Assembly: GCA_025716855.1 (NCBI GenBank)
Contig: JAIXMQ010000014.1
Coordinates: forward strand, 355,001 to 419,000
Length of the DNA stretch: 64,000 nt
Direction: 5' to 3'
DNA from: Pilaira anomala
Taxonomy: Eukaryota > Mucoromycota > Mucoromycetes > Mucorales > Mucoraceae
The position numbers were made by a program, and so were the translations under genes. Below, in pieces: positions 48,216 through 61,178 of this stretch. The number at the start of each line of letters is the position of its first letter. Position 1 is the stretch's first letter. The notes below the pieces were generated by a model that saw only the letters and a list, made by a program, of their open reading frames with translations, was not told where the DNA came from and ran no database searches.

Positions 48216-49754
48216 TTTTTAAAGTTTAGATAATTAATGTAGATAATGTAAATAAAGATGAAGAAGTGTCTGTATATACATATATGCTCCCATATATATT
48301 ACACGGGAATTAAAGGATTAATGAGGCTTTTCATGGTGACACGGGCACGTATCATGCAATTTCGGATCCTAAGAAGTACGATATATATATGACTCATTTA
48401 AAAATAAAACGATTAGACCTCTCTTTCCGTCACATTACAAAACTGGTACAGAAAACAAAAAATTACCCGGTAGAAATTCTTTTTCGAATCGCAAACACAA
48501 AAAGCTTATTAATTATAACGATAGGATCGGTCATTTGATTATAAACTTGTTTTTTTTTAGAACTATTATATACCTTTATTAGAACAAAAGCCATTTCGTA
48601 TGTATAACTACCAGAAACTTGCTAGTTTTTATTTTCTTGTGGTCAGGGTATCCAACTGCAGCCTAACGTTACATTTAAAAGTAAAAATAAAAAAAATAAA
48701 AAAATGGTGGGTCTCTTACACAAGTGCAGAGAGCGAATGCCCACTCTCATTTCATATTTTTTTTTATTACTCTTACCCAACATTTCAAATCACTTTGGTG
48801 TATTGAATAAAGGAACAATGCATCTGCTTCAAAAATAACTTTTAAAATCTGTATTTCTTTTTCTCTCAACGATCTTTTTCTTTATGTAGTCAAGCATGAT
48901 GTTCCATTGTGGTTGTGGTTATGCGTATATTACTGTTTACGTCTCGCTGAACATTCACAATGCTCTGACGTATTGCGGTTATTTCGTGCCTCGAGCTGTT
49001 ATAATGAACTACTGGTGCTATTATAGTACAATTTATTTCAATTGGTGATACGGTAATTACTGCTGTACTTAATCACAACACGAATCAAGTCTAGTCTACT
49101 TATTATCAAGGGCTTAAGTGCAACACAAATGCTGTGTAAAATAAACAAACAAGAGGTAGATGTCTTCTGTGATAGATATACCGAGATGTGTGTATTATGC
49201 ACTGAAAATCTAGTGCCACGTGCGAATAATTATAAAAAAAAAAAAAAAAAGGCGATCAGATCGTGGATTTTCTTAAAGCTATATACTCAATAAAGTGGCT
49301 GTTCTACATATTTTTTTCGTGAATTGATAAACAATCCTTATTTCAAAGCTACCGATTCAATTTGGGTAAAGTGACAGTCTCTTATTAAATATGAATAAAC
49401 TTACTTTTGTTCGAACTGAAAAATCTACTGATACATATATGCAGCATTTAGTGGAGGGGTTTTGATGTCTGCACGCTTATGAGAGATAGAAAGACCGCAT
49501 TCAAGAGAGAATTATTAGGCAGATCGATAAAGTTATTCTAATTTATGAGGGATATCGAAACTCAAAAAGTGATACATTCCTTTTCGCGTAGACAAGAAGT
49601 AAACTATTCCCGGAGTTTATCACCAAAAAGAAGTGCGGAAACCAGTCCCAAAAAAATAACAGGCCAAATTAAATTTTTTTGTGGCTTAGAATCCATAAAA
49701 AATTTGCTGGCAAAGGCAAGTGTTGATTCCTTCTCTTTCCCACTATACATCACA
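48216..49754. other. Intergenic region between P450 and eS21
   Basis: Promoter side of both flanking genes. Contains poly(A) at 49235-49250 and otherwise mixed AT-rich sequence. An open frame continues upstream of the eS21 ATG, but it is basic, low in conservation signals and not needed. No other gene is supported. Confidence 0.5.
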
Positions 49755-50199
49755 ATGGAGAACTCTGAAGGCCAAATCATCGATCTTTACATCCCCCGCA
49801 AGTGGTAAGAATAACTTGTAGACACGAGAAAAAGAGAACGTTTAACAAAAAAAAAGAAGCGAAAAATATTAACAACGTGTTTTTTTTAATAAAATGTAGC
49901 TCTGCCACTAACCGTCTCATCACTGCTAAGGATCACGCTAGTGTTCAAATTAACATTGCTGATGTTGATGCTGAAGGTCGTTCCACCAACACCTTCGCCA
50001 CTTATGCTTTCTGTGGTTTCCTCCGTAAGGAAGCTGAGGCTGACGATGCCCTCAACCGTATCTCTCAACAAGATGGTTGTAAGTATATATTTTTTTTTAA
50101 AAAAAAAAAGTTTTTTTCTTTTTCAAATGGTTTTGTTTGACACATTCTATTTTTTTTTTCTGTATAGACTTGAAGAACGTCTTCTCTTACCAACAATAA
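49755..50199 (+). CDS. RPS21: Small ribosomal subunit protein eS21
   Basis: Three exons (49755-49804, 49900-50078, 50168-50199) give 86 residues, the normal family length. The sequence matches fungal eS21 closely: [53 protein letters not shown] and LKNVFSYQQ. It is a structural protein of the 40S subunit involved in late 18S rRNA maturation. Codon choice is more biased (CGT, GCT, AAC, CTC) than in neighbouring genes, as expected for a highly expressed ribosomal gene. Confidence 0.96.
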
Positions 50200-51952
50200 A
50201 TTATTCAGTTCAATGAACAATTTTTGTATGTGATATAAAAAACTTATTTCCTTTTTATTTTTTTGTAATAAATAAAAAGATTCAAGGCACAATATTTTTT
50301 TATATTTGAAAGAAAAAAAAAACCGAAACTTTTTATTTGAAGGGATTGGATTATGATAGTAAGTTTGTATATTGGGAAGTGTAAATGTGTACCTTACTTT
50401 AATGTTTGTTACCCATGTCACGATTTTTTTATACTGCTAAGCCTCCTTTTGTCGTGTTTGAGTGATTACTACAGTAACCATGGTTTCTTTTTTTTTCTTT
50501 TTTTTTCTCTCTCTCTCTCTCGCCCCTTTACTCCCTTTTGAACAAAAGTACTATATTTAAAGCCTATTCTATTCGATCTAGTGGCTTTGTAACAAAACAA
50601 AAAAACAACTTGACTTCTTAGCAGTAAGCATTCATGCTTGAAGCCGAGTTTACTCCTTCTAAAATCGACCCTTAAAATCGATTCATATTATGACATGTAT
50701 CTCTTTTTTTTTTTTTTTTCTGTTAAATCGCTATAGCAACCATTATTCCTAAATTCTGCAAGATAGACATCTACAATTAAATACATATATTGCTTGATAA
50801 TAATATAAAAACCGGCATAATGTGGAAACATTTGTTGTTGCTATGTGTAGAGTATATCATTGACGGATCAAAAATGGCCTTCCAACAATTAATTTTGTTT
50901 TGCGTCATTGTAACAGGTAAATGACTGAGTTTGGAGGCATTAGCAAGGTAATCCGTCTGTTTAACATAAAAGAGTGTATGTATGATAATGATCTACATAA
51001 TGGTATGTAAACAAAATGCTCCAAAAGCATGATAACACGAGATGGAGAGTGATACGTTTATATATATATATATATATTCAGGGCATTCATTGTATCTATA
51101 CAAGGCAGACTAGCAATTCATGCTCTCTACTTATGACTATTACAACAATTGCTATTCATTCGTACAAGTTATATACAATCATATACTGATATTATCACCA
51201 ATGACTCCTTCTGCAGAAACAGACCCTAGCAATTGAAGTGCGTCAAAAAAAAAAAAAAAAAAAAAAAGTAGGAACAATAGATTTTGCATCTTGACTTTAT
51301 TATTATTTTATAGAAAAAAAAAAGTATCTTTTATCTTATAAAAATATATATTGGGACTGACTTTGTCAGTGTCTTAAGGTTCTGACATATCCTTTTACTA
51401 TGAGGAAAAAAAAAAATGATAAAAAAAAACTCTGAGATTAGAACTACTTGATTTTCTCCAACATAAATCTTGAAAATACAGCTTGCAGAAAAGGGGAAAT
51501 CAACAATAAAGTATAATAGTAGTTCATCTATTTTTGAAAGACGACGCCGCCACTTAATTGTTTTCATAAGAAAGAAGGGCTTGGTTCAATCGAAACCCTT
51601 TTTTTCATCCCTCCCTCAGCCCAATTCTTAGCCGATGAATAGTTTATATATATATATATATATATATTTTTTAAAAAAAAAATAAGATCATTCAGGGAAA
51701 AAAAAAAAATAATAAATTTTCTTCAAAATAGAATAATAAATAACGGTTTTTTTTATAAAAAAACAAGAAAACTTGAATCTCCCCCTTTTTAATTTTCTCC
51801 TATAAAAAAAGAAAGAAATTGTATACAGGTAACAATAACCTTTTTATTTTTTTTAAACACTTTTTTTTTTTTTTTTTTTTCCACCCCTTTCCCAATTTTT
51901 TTTTTTTTCCTTCTTCTACTTTTTTTCTTCTTTTTCTTTGCATATAAATATA
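50200..51952. other. Intergenic region with a possible short secreted-peptide remnant
   Basis: Contains (CT)n near 50508-50522, poly(T) at 50704-50720, (AT)n near 51061-51076 and long pyrimidine stretches before 51953. At 50874 an ATG opens a signal-peptide-like segment (MAFQQLILFCVIVT) followed by a good GTAAAT donor. An in-frame acceptor near 51080 would add only about ten residues. I do not call it a gene. Confidence 0.4.
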
Positions 51953-53796
51953 ATGAAGCAACGACAAGAATTTTTAATTATTTCATTATTGTTATGTCTT
52001 CATATTATTGTGATTCAATGCCAACAATGTCTAAGTTTAAACGGCTCAAGTGCTTGTAGCATGTTTAATTCAGCTCATGTTAGTATAAGAGACCCACAAC
52101 ATGTATCTTTACCTTGGTTAGTAAATGTATCTACCTTGGCAGACTTTGATCATCAATTATTAAACTATGTCAACTCGAGTAACTTTTGGAATTTGGAACT
52201 TGGATGTAAATCATCTACTATCCATAATCGGGCTCGTTATGCAGTCAGCCTCACTTGTGCTACCATCATTTTTGATCCAAAATCTTTAAAATGTCATCCA
52301 GAAAACAATACTTTACCTATACCCATTTGTCAATCTACTTGCGAATCTTATTCAAAATCAATCCAATCCATTCTATCTACTTCTTCTTCTGACAACATTT
52401 GTAATTTAAGTGGTGGTAATTTAATCACTGCTGGCATCAATAGTTTATCTCAACAATGTAGTACGAATGATGCCTTAAAAGGTATGCCATCTACTGGTTG
52501 TATTTCAGGTGCAGATAATGAATCTTCCATGTGCGGTAATAAATATATATTTATACAAATGAATAATCAAAAAATTAAAATTTATATTTATATTACAGGA
52601 TTTGGACAGGATTTAGATACATTATGTCATTATTGTAATATGGATTCAACACTTTCTTGTTGTAAACAATTTAATTGCATTAAAAACAAAGAGATGTTAA
52701 TGAGTGGAGCAGCAATTGCTGGATTGGTTGTTGGTGTTACTGCTGGATTATGTATTTGTGGATTTATCGCATTTTGTATCCTAAGAAATAATCAAAAAAA
52801 GAAAAGAAGATCAACTCATCCAAAACAAATTGAAAGTATGTATAATATCAAGACTTCAAAAGATTTAGAAAGAATGACTTCAACGAATATGCCTCATTCA
52901 AATTCAAATACATTGATTATGAGTACACCTGAACAACATATGATTAAACATGTATGTCCAATTGAAGATGAAGATTATATGGAACTTGTACCTGATATAA
53001 ATATCAATTGTGATATTGATGCTGTCAAAGGACATGTATTTAAAGTAAACTCTTTAGAAAAGCAATTTGTTCGTGTGATTTATCAATTAAAAGCACCAGA
53101 AAATCCTGATGAATTAGAATTATTAAAAGATGATCTTATTCGAATGTACTATTATTTTGATGACGGCTGGGCGTTTGGTAAGTAATAAAAAATGAGTTTA
53201 GTTTATTACTTTCTTACTTTATAAAATACACTGACTATTATATTAATATAGGTGATAATCTTGGTTCTGGTTTAAGAGGTTTATTTCCTATCCTTTGTGT
53301 TGTAAATCTTACCCCAGAAGAAGTAAGAGAATTGATTTATTTATCTGAAGTACCAGACGATAATAGCAATGATAATCAAGATGGTGGATATTATAGTTCC
53401 GTTCGACATTTCTCTACAGGTGTTCCTTATGATCTTGATTTAAGTGCAACGATTAGATTACAAAATTTACGTAGAACAGTAACTTATCGTGAAAAACATC
53501 AGAATAATGGAGAGAATAACTTTCAATACCTTTGTGCTGCTTCTTCTTCCTATTCTCCCATGTCACCCGGCCTAATGATGGCTAATCTGAATGCAGGAGA
53601 TACAGGCAATCTTCCTCCAGAAAGAACAGCTTCAATGCATGCGTCTTTTGGTCCACGTCGGTCAGGATATTCCAATGGATTGCAGGATCCCCTTCTTATT
53701 ATGCAAGAAGAAGGCTATTTAAGATCAGAGTCTTCTGGGAGTACTGCAATGGTGAACAATACTCCTGATAGTAAATCCTATTTGAATGCTTATTAG
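51953..53796 (+). CDS. Single-pass membrane protein with Cys-rich ectodomain and cytosolic SH3 domain
   Basis: Three exons (51953-52535, 52599-53177, 53252-53796) give 568 residues. A signal peptide (LIISLLLCLHIIVIQC) comes first. The ectodomain is cysteine-rich with several N-glycosylation sites (QCLSLNGSSACSMFN). A TM helix lies near residues 228-252 (AAIAGLVVGVTAGLCICGF), with a basic KKKRR stop-transfer. An SH3 domain follows around FVRVIYQLKAPENPDELELL, DDGWAFGDNLGSGLRGLFP. The Ser-rich tail has proline-directed sites (SPMSPG). The layout recalls Fus1-type or Sho1-like fungal surface sensors that couple the cell wall to polarity or MAPK modules. That functional link is inferred from architecture alone. 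Confidence 0.82.
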
Positions 53797-54464
53797 ATTA
53801 GAGAACACTTACTTTTTTTTTTCTAAATGTATATTTTATTTATTTTCCCTTTCTCTCTCTCTTTTTTTCTCTTTATTTTACTATAATTTCTATTACTTTT
53901 TTTTTTATATTTATATTTTTTTTTATTTTTTTACACTTTATAAAATTATTTAGTAAACATTCATATGAATGATATGTAAAACACGCATTTTATTTATTGT
54001 ATAGTTAGTCTCTTTTTTTTAAAAATAAATAAATAAATAAAAATGATTTCTATTTTATAACAACATTTACATGTTATGTCAAACAAACAGATAAACTTGT
54101 GCGTGGCGTAAAAAAGGCAACTGTTCATTGCCTTTCTCCTATCTCACATGAGAGCGGGAAAATACAAAAAAGGTTTCTACATCTTATAATAGATAAAAAA
54201 ATTAAACAATTCATTGCGGTATGATAATGCATACATGGAGATCTCGACCAAATAAACATTGTATGCAAGACGAATTATGGTCTGTTCCGTTTTAAAAGAA
54301 TGATGGAATCATCTTTAATAAGGGTCTCAAAACAGCCTTTGAATCTCATTATAATTATGATGATGTAGTACGGAGTCAAAACGATATATTTTTTCTCAAT
54401 ACTGCTAACGGGATAAATCCGTTTCAATCTGATCGTACATAGTTGCCTCGTTGATACTATATAG

Positions 54465-54495
<31 letters not shown>

Positions 54496-54652
54496 GATGT
54501 TGTTCACGCATATAAAAAGTCATTTTTCTGTATAGGAGTGGAATGTCATGTTTATTCTATATTAAAATTTTTCTTTTAAATAAGTTTGTTATTGTTGCTG
54601 GCAAATGAAAGATATAGTTTTAAATTGAGATGAAAAGATCTGTCTTACCACG

Positions 54653-54688
<36 letters not shown>

Positions 54689-54812
54689 ACTCCCAGGGGA
54701 CCTATCAAATTGAAAATGACGAAATTAAACTACTATAAATTTTGACAGGAAAAAAGTTTAAAGGTGAAAAAACGCGGGATAAAAAAACAAAAAAGTACAC
54801 TTTTTTTTAAAA
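53797..54812. other. Intergenic region
   Basis: T-rich 3' flank of the SH3 gene, then AT-rich sequence with poly(A) at 54470-54494 and poly(T) at 54656-54687, close to the start of the next gene. No gene is seen. Confidence 0.55.
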
Positions 54813-55579
54813 ATGAAAGACATTCAAGTAAATACCGATCCTAAACTTTCCAGAAAAGAGTTTTATGCTGAACTTTTAGAACAAGTTCAATGTATTTGTG
54901 AAGACCAAACATTTTGGGTAAATATAAGTCCAAATATATATATATATATATAGTTTGACTGACATAAACGCATATTGGTAGGTAACTAATTTGTCTAATG
55001 CTTCCGCTGTCATTTACCATGGGTTGATTTCTTTGGAACATTTCCAACAAAAACCCATTAACTGGTGTGGTTTTTATATTACCAACCCTAAAAACCCTCA
55101 ACAATTAATTCTTGGACCTTTCCAAGGCAAGGTAAGAATAAGAGAGAAGAGAGAGAGAAAAAAAAAAAAAGAAAGACCAAAAATAAAAAAATAAAAAGCT
55201 AAAAAGCTATTTATTTTAGGTTGCTTGTACAGTCATCCCTTTTGGTAAAGGAGTATGTGGAGCAGCCGCAAGTAGCCAAGAAAGTCAATTGGTAAGTGAC
55301 GTACATGAATTTCCTGGACATATCGCTTGTGATTCAGCCTCAAATTCAGAGGTAGTGATCCCGTTAGTTCAAGATGGAGTAAGTTTATTTTTATATATAT
55401 ATACATGTAACAATTTATCAGGAGATCATTAAAATTTAAAAAAAACCTTTTAGAGAGTGTTGGGTGTTTTGGATATCGATTGTGAAAAAATCGAGGGCTT
55501 CACTGAAGAAGACAAGAATGGATTAGAAGCTATTGCTACGGTGATTGTAAAGAGTTGTGAATGGCCTGCCCCTTTGTAG
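54813..55579 (+). CDS. Free methionine-R-sulfoxide reductase (fRMsr, GAF domain)
   Basis: Four exons (54813-54917, 54982-55131, 55220-55378, 55454-55579) give 179 residues. The GAF fold signature runs from INWCGFYI through LGPFQGKVACTVIPFGKGVC, HIACDSASNSEVVIPL and GVLDIDCEKIEGF. The three redox cysteines fall at 88, 98 and 122. These spacings (10 and 24) are those of E. coli and yeast fRMsr, so the enzyme should be active. It reduces free methionine-(R)-sulfoxide in the cytosol using thioredoxin and helps in oxidative-stress defence. Confidence 0.95.
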
Positions 55580-55848
55580 ATTAGAAATATGGATAAAAAT
55601 AGTTGTTCACAAAAAAAAGGAGAGTTATAAATAATAATAAAAAGGAGGCCTTTTATTTAATTGCTTTTGACTGTATTTATTTTGGGTTCAACTTTTCCCT
55701 CCTTGGTCCTGTTTGGATAATGATAAATAAGCTGTCTTTTGTTGTTTAAACCGTTTTTTTCTCTCTCTCTCTCACTTACTTGTCTTCTTCTCTCTCTCTT
55801 TCTCTTACTTACTTGTATTATACTTTTATTTTTATTTTTATATAACTT

Positions 55849-57289
55849 ATGTCATTTATTGTATCATCATTATCCCAAAAAGCGGTAAGCATGTATATAA
55901 CATATGATATGCATTAAAAAAGCATGCTACTAAATTTTTGCTTATTAGGTAATCAATAGATCAGATAATTCGGTCGTCATTAACAATGATAATAGTTTAC
56001 TTTTAAACCATTATTCTAATTCGATTCCATATATTGAACATAAACTACCGTCAGGATACGACGACGACGACGACGACAATAAAGAACATTCAATAGAAGG
56101 TGGCAGTGCAGTAGAAGAAGATACAGAAGATGAAGATGATGACGAAGATTTTTTATCCTCAGTCACATTCAATGAGGTGGTGAAAGCAGAAGAAAGTGGA
56201 TTGATGAAGAAAGTGACCCCTTCTTCTTCTATTACACCTATTCAAACTTACTCCCCTCAATTAAATTTGAGTTTATACTCACCAGCAACCACACCTGTTT
56301 CTACCATCAGTCGTTTTCCATCTAGTTTGGCTGCATCTTCCTCCTCCTCCTGCCTTAAAGATACATCAACAGTCCAAAATTCAACTCTTATATCATCTAT
56401 TCATAAACCTCTTTATTCTACACCCTCTTCTTCTATCGCATCTACTCTTAAAATGGATATACGTTCACCACCTCAACCCTCTCAATCTACTTCACGTCTT
56501 ATGAACGCCTTTCAACGTTTACGAGGCAGCGGTCGAAATCAGGCCTTAACAAATAGTGTAGCACCTGCCGAAATCTCGATCAAACCTAATCCGTCCAAGA
56601 GTACGTTAGCTAATAAGATCAAGACAAAATTTCAACAATTGGATAAAAAGAAACGAATAAGTTTACCACAACCTGCTAATAACCATAGAAATAACAGTAT
56701 TGTAAATAAACGATCTACGTTGCCACCCAAATCCATGCCACGTTCCACCTCACTTTCTTCCATCACCCAATGGTCTTCTCGTTTAACGAACAAAGCAAAT
56801 GAATCTTCTCAGACGAAAAAGATTTCTCAATCAAGTTCAGTCAGTTCCTTCTTGTCTTCAAAGACAGGATTAAGTAGTTCAAGTTCAAGTAGCTCAAACG
56901 CGAGTGGGTATTCCCAAACCAGTAATAATAGACCAACATTTACTTTAACAAAATCAATTTCATCTCATCGTATCTATAAGAATTCAGGATCACCTACAGA
57001 AGCTAGCCGACCTCGTCAACCACTACGAGCTATTAATCCAAATGATTCAGTTCGATTCAGTCAACAAGCAAAAGAAAAAGGAAAGAGTCGTGTTCGATTC
57101 AGCAAGTTGGTTTCTGTACGAGAAACATTTTCAAAGATAGATTATGATCGCGGGTCAGATCCAGAAGCAGTCTGTAGTCGACTGACTCCTACACTGGCAC
57201 AAGAAATAAAAGACGAATTAAATGCATACAAATTGCATGAAATGCAGGTACATGAGTTTAGTAGAGTCCATACTCACTTCTTTCTTTAA
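55849..57289 (+). CDS. Bni4-like protein with PP1-docking C-terminal domain
   Basis: Two exons (55849-55884, 55949-57289) give 458 residues. The N-terminal part has Asp and Asp/Glu runs. The middle is Ser/Thr/Pro-rich and basic, with many possible phosphosites. The conserved C-terminal 66 residues start with RVRF, which fits the RVxF docking motif of protein phosphatase 1. They continue with SVRETFSKIDYDRGSDPEAV, RLTPTLAQEIKDELNAYKLH and end HTHFFL. This resembles the C-terminal module of fungal Bni4/Afr1-type scaffolds, which bring PP1 to septin or chitin-synthase sites. The link is from pattern memory, so the name is tentative. The ORF is open past 57249, where a GTACAT donor could be used, but no splicing is needed. 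Confidence 0.65.
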
Positions 57290-58048
57290 TATACATATAT
57301 CATTATTTCTCTCTCTTTCAAATTATTTTATCAATAAACGATTATAAAACAAGTATGTAAACACGTCTTGATTAGGAAACATTACTTTTTTTTTTCTTTT
57401 AGTGTAAACCCGTCAATTTAATTTAAGCGATTTAAAAAAGAAGTTTCATATCCATTTTTTTTTTTATTGTTTTTTTTTAAAAAAAAAAATTTGTGTTTTT
57501 AGACGAACGGTAAAAATTTTTTTTTTTTGAGTTAAAAAAGAGAAAAAAAAAGAAAGAGGATATAAAAGAGAAGAAGGTGGGAGGAAAAGAAAAAAAAAAA
57601 GAAGGAGGTAAAAAAAAAATTTCATAAGTTTGGGGGGAGAGTGAGAAGAGGGAGGGGATTTGTTTTTTTTTTGGGGGGATTTTTTTTTTTTGTTTTAGGT
57701 TTTTTATCTACAGTTCCAGTTATTCGAGATATATATATAATTTTCATAGGAAAAAATTAAGTGGGAAAGAATGGAAGTAATTTTTTTTTTGTCTACAAAG
57801 TTCCAGTCATAAGGAAAAAAAAAAGGATAAATATAAAAAAGGGGGAGAGGGGGAGATTTTTTTTTGAGGAATAAGCATAATATAATCACACACAGGTTAA
57901 GTAATATATAAAGAAGAGATAATACAGATACATCTGATTAAAATAATCAAAATGAACGGGGAGGGGGGGAGAGAGAAAAATAATATAAAAGAGAGGATAA
58001 ATAATAAATAAGAGAGAGAGAGAGAGAAAGAAAAAAAGGAATCATGTT
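57290..58048. other. Intergenic region between convergent genes
   Basis: Strand-asymmetric sequence of long A, G and T runs (57460-57860) and (GA)n at 58010-58028. No coding signal is seen. Confidence 0.55.
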
Positions 58049-58999
58049 TTAACAGCAAGTAATTTGCTGAGAGGTAAAAGAATAAGTTGCTATATCAGGA
58101 GGTTTCTTGAGTTGAGCCAAAGATACAAATTGTACAGATAATTCTTGTTGCTTTTGTTGTTGTTGTTGTTGTATTATGATTCTATCCAAATGATAAAGTA
58201 TGTTGTTTACATTTTCTTGTTTCACTTGTACTAAACCATCAACCTTTTCAACATGAAGTATTGGCTTGACAACAATATAGATATCATCGACGACATCAGC
58301 GACGACAGTAGGTTTGACGACGACAACGGCGGTATCAACAGCAGCGACGATAGCAACATCTTTTTCAGGTACAGAAGTTGTCATGGGAATGTGAATAATA
58401 TTACTGGTAGTAGGCTTTGGCGTTTCAGATTTAGGAGATAACAATTGAATCATCTCTTTATCACCATAGTAACAACAATCGAGTGCATTCTTGTTTCTTG
58501 CGTTCACATGATTTAATGTACAACCTAATTCGATCAATAGCTTGACAACCTGGAATCTTTTCAAATAGACGGCCAATTGTAGAGAACTATTGCGTTGACC
58601 ATAAACGTGATTGATAAACTTTTTCAATTCTTGTGGAGTTGCATGTATTCTTAGTTGATTCAAGAGAGTCAATACCATCTGTTCAGAACTAGTGATAAGA
58701 GCCAACTGAAGTGAATTGAGATCAGTAAATGATTTTCCAAGGTATCGATGAACTGTATTATCTTGAATCTTGATCAATTTATGTTGTTGTGAAGGAGGAA
58801 ACATGGCTTGGTCATTTGAGATACGAGAAGTTAAAGCAACACGAACGATATGCTCTAATCTTGAATCCTTGAAGAATTCTACCAATCCTTTCCTGTTGTT
58901 TTCTTTGATTAGTGTTTGAATCATACGCCATAGCTTTGCTGGTGAACAACAACTTGCTGAGTTGCAGCCTTTATGAGGACCACCTGTCTCACCTGCCAT
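58049..58999 (-). CDS. Ankyrin-repeat-like protein, intronless
   Basis: A single open frame of 316 residues from the ATG at 58999. The N-terminus is Cys-containing (GCNSASCCSPAKLWRMIQTL). The middle shows ankyrin-like helices (DLNSLQLALITSSEQMVLTL, NSSLQLAVYLKRFQVVKLLI, ELGCTLNHVNARNKNALDCC). A Val/Asp-rich low-complexity section and a Gln run follow, and the protein ends ITCC. The function is unknown. Most protein genes in this window have at least one intron, so its single exon is notable. The in-frame extension upstream to 59041 lacks an ATG. Confidence 0.75.
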   Translation of the reverse strand: MAGETGGPHKGCNSASCCSPAKLWRMIQTLIKENNRKGLVEFFKDSRLEHIVRVALTSRISNDQAMFPPSQQHKLIKIQDNTVHRYLGKSFTDLNSLQLALITSSEQMVLTLLNQLRIHATPQELKKFINHVYGQRNSSLQLAVYLKRFQVVKLLIELGCTLNHVNARNKNALDCCYYGDKEMIQLLSPKSETPKPTTSNIIHIPMTTSVPEKDVAIVAAVDTAVVVVKPTVVADVVDDIYIVVKPILHVEKVDGLVQVKQENVNNILYHLDRIIIQQQQQQKQQELSVQFVSLAQLKKPPDIATYSFTSQQITCC

Positions 59000-59563
59000 C
59001 TTTCTTTCTTTTAAAACAGTGTTGTATATCTTATAAAACACGAATTAAAAAAAAAAAAAGAGAAAGAGAAAGAAACTTTTTTTTTCTTTTATTAAAAAAA
59101 AAAAAAAAGAAAGTTTATATGCTTCTTTTTTAAATAAAAAAAGTAAAAAGAAAATATAAAAATAAAGTGAAAAGAAGTGTATGGTTTTTCTTTTTTTTTG
59201 AATTTTGTGTGGGAGTTTATATAAGAATTCTTTTTTTTTTTTTTTTTTTTGTTTCATACATGATGAACAACAAACAAACATCTATACCCCCCATGTGTTT
59301 TTTTTAGTGAGAGAGAGCGCGCACGAGAGAGAGAGAGAGAGAGAGCGAGAGAGAATTACCCCTTAATATGATGAATGAATCTTTTCCATTGTTTTCAGGG
59401 CTGGTTTTGAATTTCAAATTGTGAGACTGAGCAACCTATTTTTATCAATAATAATGAGAGAGAGAGAGGAGGGGAAAAATTACACAAAAAAAAGGTACTT
59501 TTATTTATTTTGTTATTATTGTTATTTTTTTTTACTTTCTTCATTTTTTTTTTTTATTTTTTA
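59000..59563. other. Divergent intergenic region (ankyrin protein / UPF0658)
   Basis: Between opposed start codons. Dominated by poly(A), poly(T) (59231-59250) and a (GA)n tract at 59309-59354. No gene is seen. Confidence 0.55.
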
Positions 59564-61178
59564 ATGGCACATTATAACAATTCATCCACAAGTTTTTTAA
59601 GTGAAAATAACGATAAAGAGAACGAGTTTAACCTAGAAAGAAAAGATACAACACTTAAAGTACTATATATTACTTTCTTTTTAAAAATATATATTTTTAT
59701 TCACATTGCAATATATATATTTAGTCTTTATGGAAAACACAGAATTCGCTCTATTTGGTTCTACTTACCGTTTTCGAAGCTATTGTTGTTATTATACTTG
59801 AATCGATTTTATTTGCAAAGTTTAAACAAAAGTAACTTTATTTTATTTTTTATTTTATTTTTTTTACAATTGTTGTTAATGTTATAAATTAGTGTCAATA
59901 CAATAAATACTTCAAATGGAGAAGGTTTAACAAAAGGTATCCCAGTCTATTTAATGATCTTTATCTTTTCTATGGTATTTCAAGTAGCCCTAGCTTGGGA
60001 TGCAGTAAGTAAGCAACAAAGTATACTTTTTTGATTTTACAAGTATGAGTTGAATAAAATAAATTAACATATTCGAAAAAATAAAAAGGTACGTAACAAA
60101 AATACAATTCAAGTGATTGCATTTGGATTATTTAATTTGTGTTGCTTGGGCTATGCAATTTTCCAATTTAAACAACTTGACCGAGCCCTCGAGAATTTTG
60201 AACTTGAACAAAAAGATATTGTCTGGGAACTTCAGAAGATTATAATTGCTAATCCAGTTGTTATCGGTATATGTCAATTGGCTTATTTTTATCTTGGTGC
60301 TCGAGTGTGCCTTGAATTTGGGTAACTATAGAATTAAAATCAACTCGATTCATTCTAACAACTTTTTTTTTTTTTAGTTGGAGAATTTATAAAAAGATTG
60401 GTGCTGATCCAGATATTCGAAGTAAAAAACAAGAAGATGTCAGTTACAAAAAGTTTGATTTCTAATATATATATAATATAATTTTTTTAGGCATGTATCG
60501 TTGTTATCAGATTTTCTTGACTATTCTCAAGATCGATATCTTCTTCTTTTTAGGCTTTTCAATTCAATATTTAGTACTTGTACTCAAAAAAGGCGATGCA
60601 GAATATCCTCTAACGATTGTGGCTTTGCCATTAACTTGTGTCTTGTTGATCTTGGCAGTCTACGCCGTAAAGTATATTTTAATTATATTTCAAGTCCTAA
60701 TTAATTAATTTTTTTTTTTTTTTAATACGTGTAGGTAAGACATGAATCAAGACAATTAATTATATTATTTTTTGTTGGTCTCGCTGCAGGCGTAGCGTAT
60801 TTTATATTTAAAATTACTCGAATGTATGATGAAGAACAAAAATACAAGTTCGAATATGTTCAACAATGTCTCACTTTTTTTGGTATAGTTCTTTTAAAAA
60901 AAGAATTCATTTTATATACTAATATAAACTAATTTCTCGTTTTTATTGTTATTATAGCTAGTGTGACCTTATTTTTACTTGTCTTGACAATAATTAATGC
61001 TTCTATTTGCTGGTACAATTTCGATAGAGGATTAAAAGCTCATTGTAGGTTTTACAATCAATTTAAATTCATGGAATATTTATACTCATTTTGTTATATG
61101 TATATAGTATTAAGAAATATAGAAGAACCATCTGCCGCATCAGAGGAAAATGGTGGTCGTACCTTATCACTTGATTGA
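59564..61178 (+). CDS. UPF0658 family Golgi membrane protein
   Basis: Nine exons (59564-59659, 59725-59831, 59893-60004, 60089-60321, 60378-60421, 60491-60666, 60735-60882, 60958-61044, 61108-61178) give 357 residues. About seven TM helices are evident. Family-like landmarks are SLWKTQNSLYLVLLTVFEAI, FQVALAWDAVRNKNTIQVIA, GWRIYKKIGADPDIRSMYRC, LKIDIFFFLGFSIQYLVLVL and FDRGLKAHLLRN. These match fungal UPF0658 Golgi proteins. The fifth exon must end at the first GTAAAA donor (60422) to give the conserved IRSMY junction. Its biochemical role is unknown. The short, acidic C-terminus faces one side of the membrane. Confidence 0.82.

Noticed and set aside
49545..49754. In-frame extension upstream of eS21
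   Set aside because: eS21 families start at MEN/MQN exactly as at 49755. The upstream part is leader sequence that happens to lack stops.
50874..51110. Possible secreted peptide (MAFQQLILFCVIVT plus a short second exon)
   Set aside because: The mature part would be about ten residues and no further exon is evident. The signal is too weak to call a gene.
57460..57860. Possible mobile-element remnant in strand-asymmetric A/G/T runs
   Set aside because: No terminal repeats, target duplication or coding relic is visible. Simple slippage explains it.
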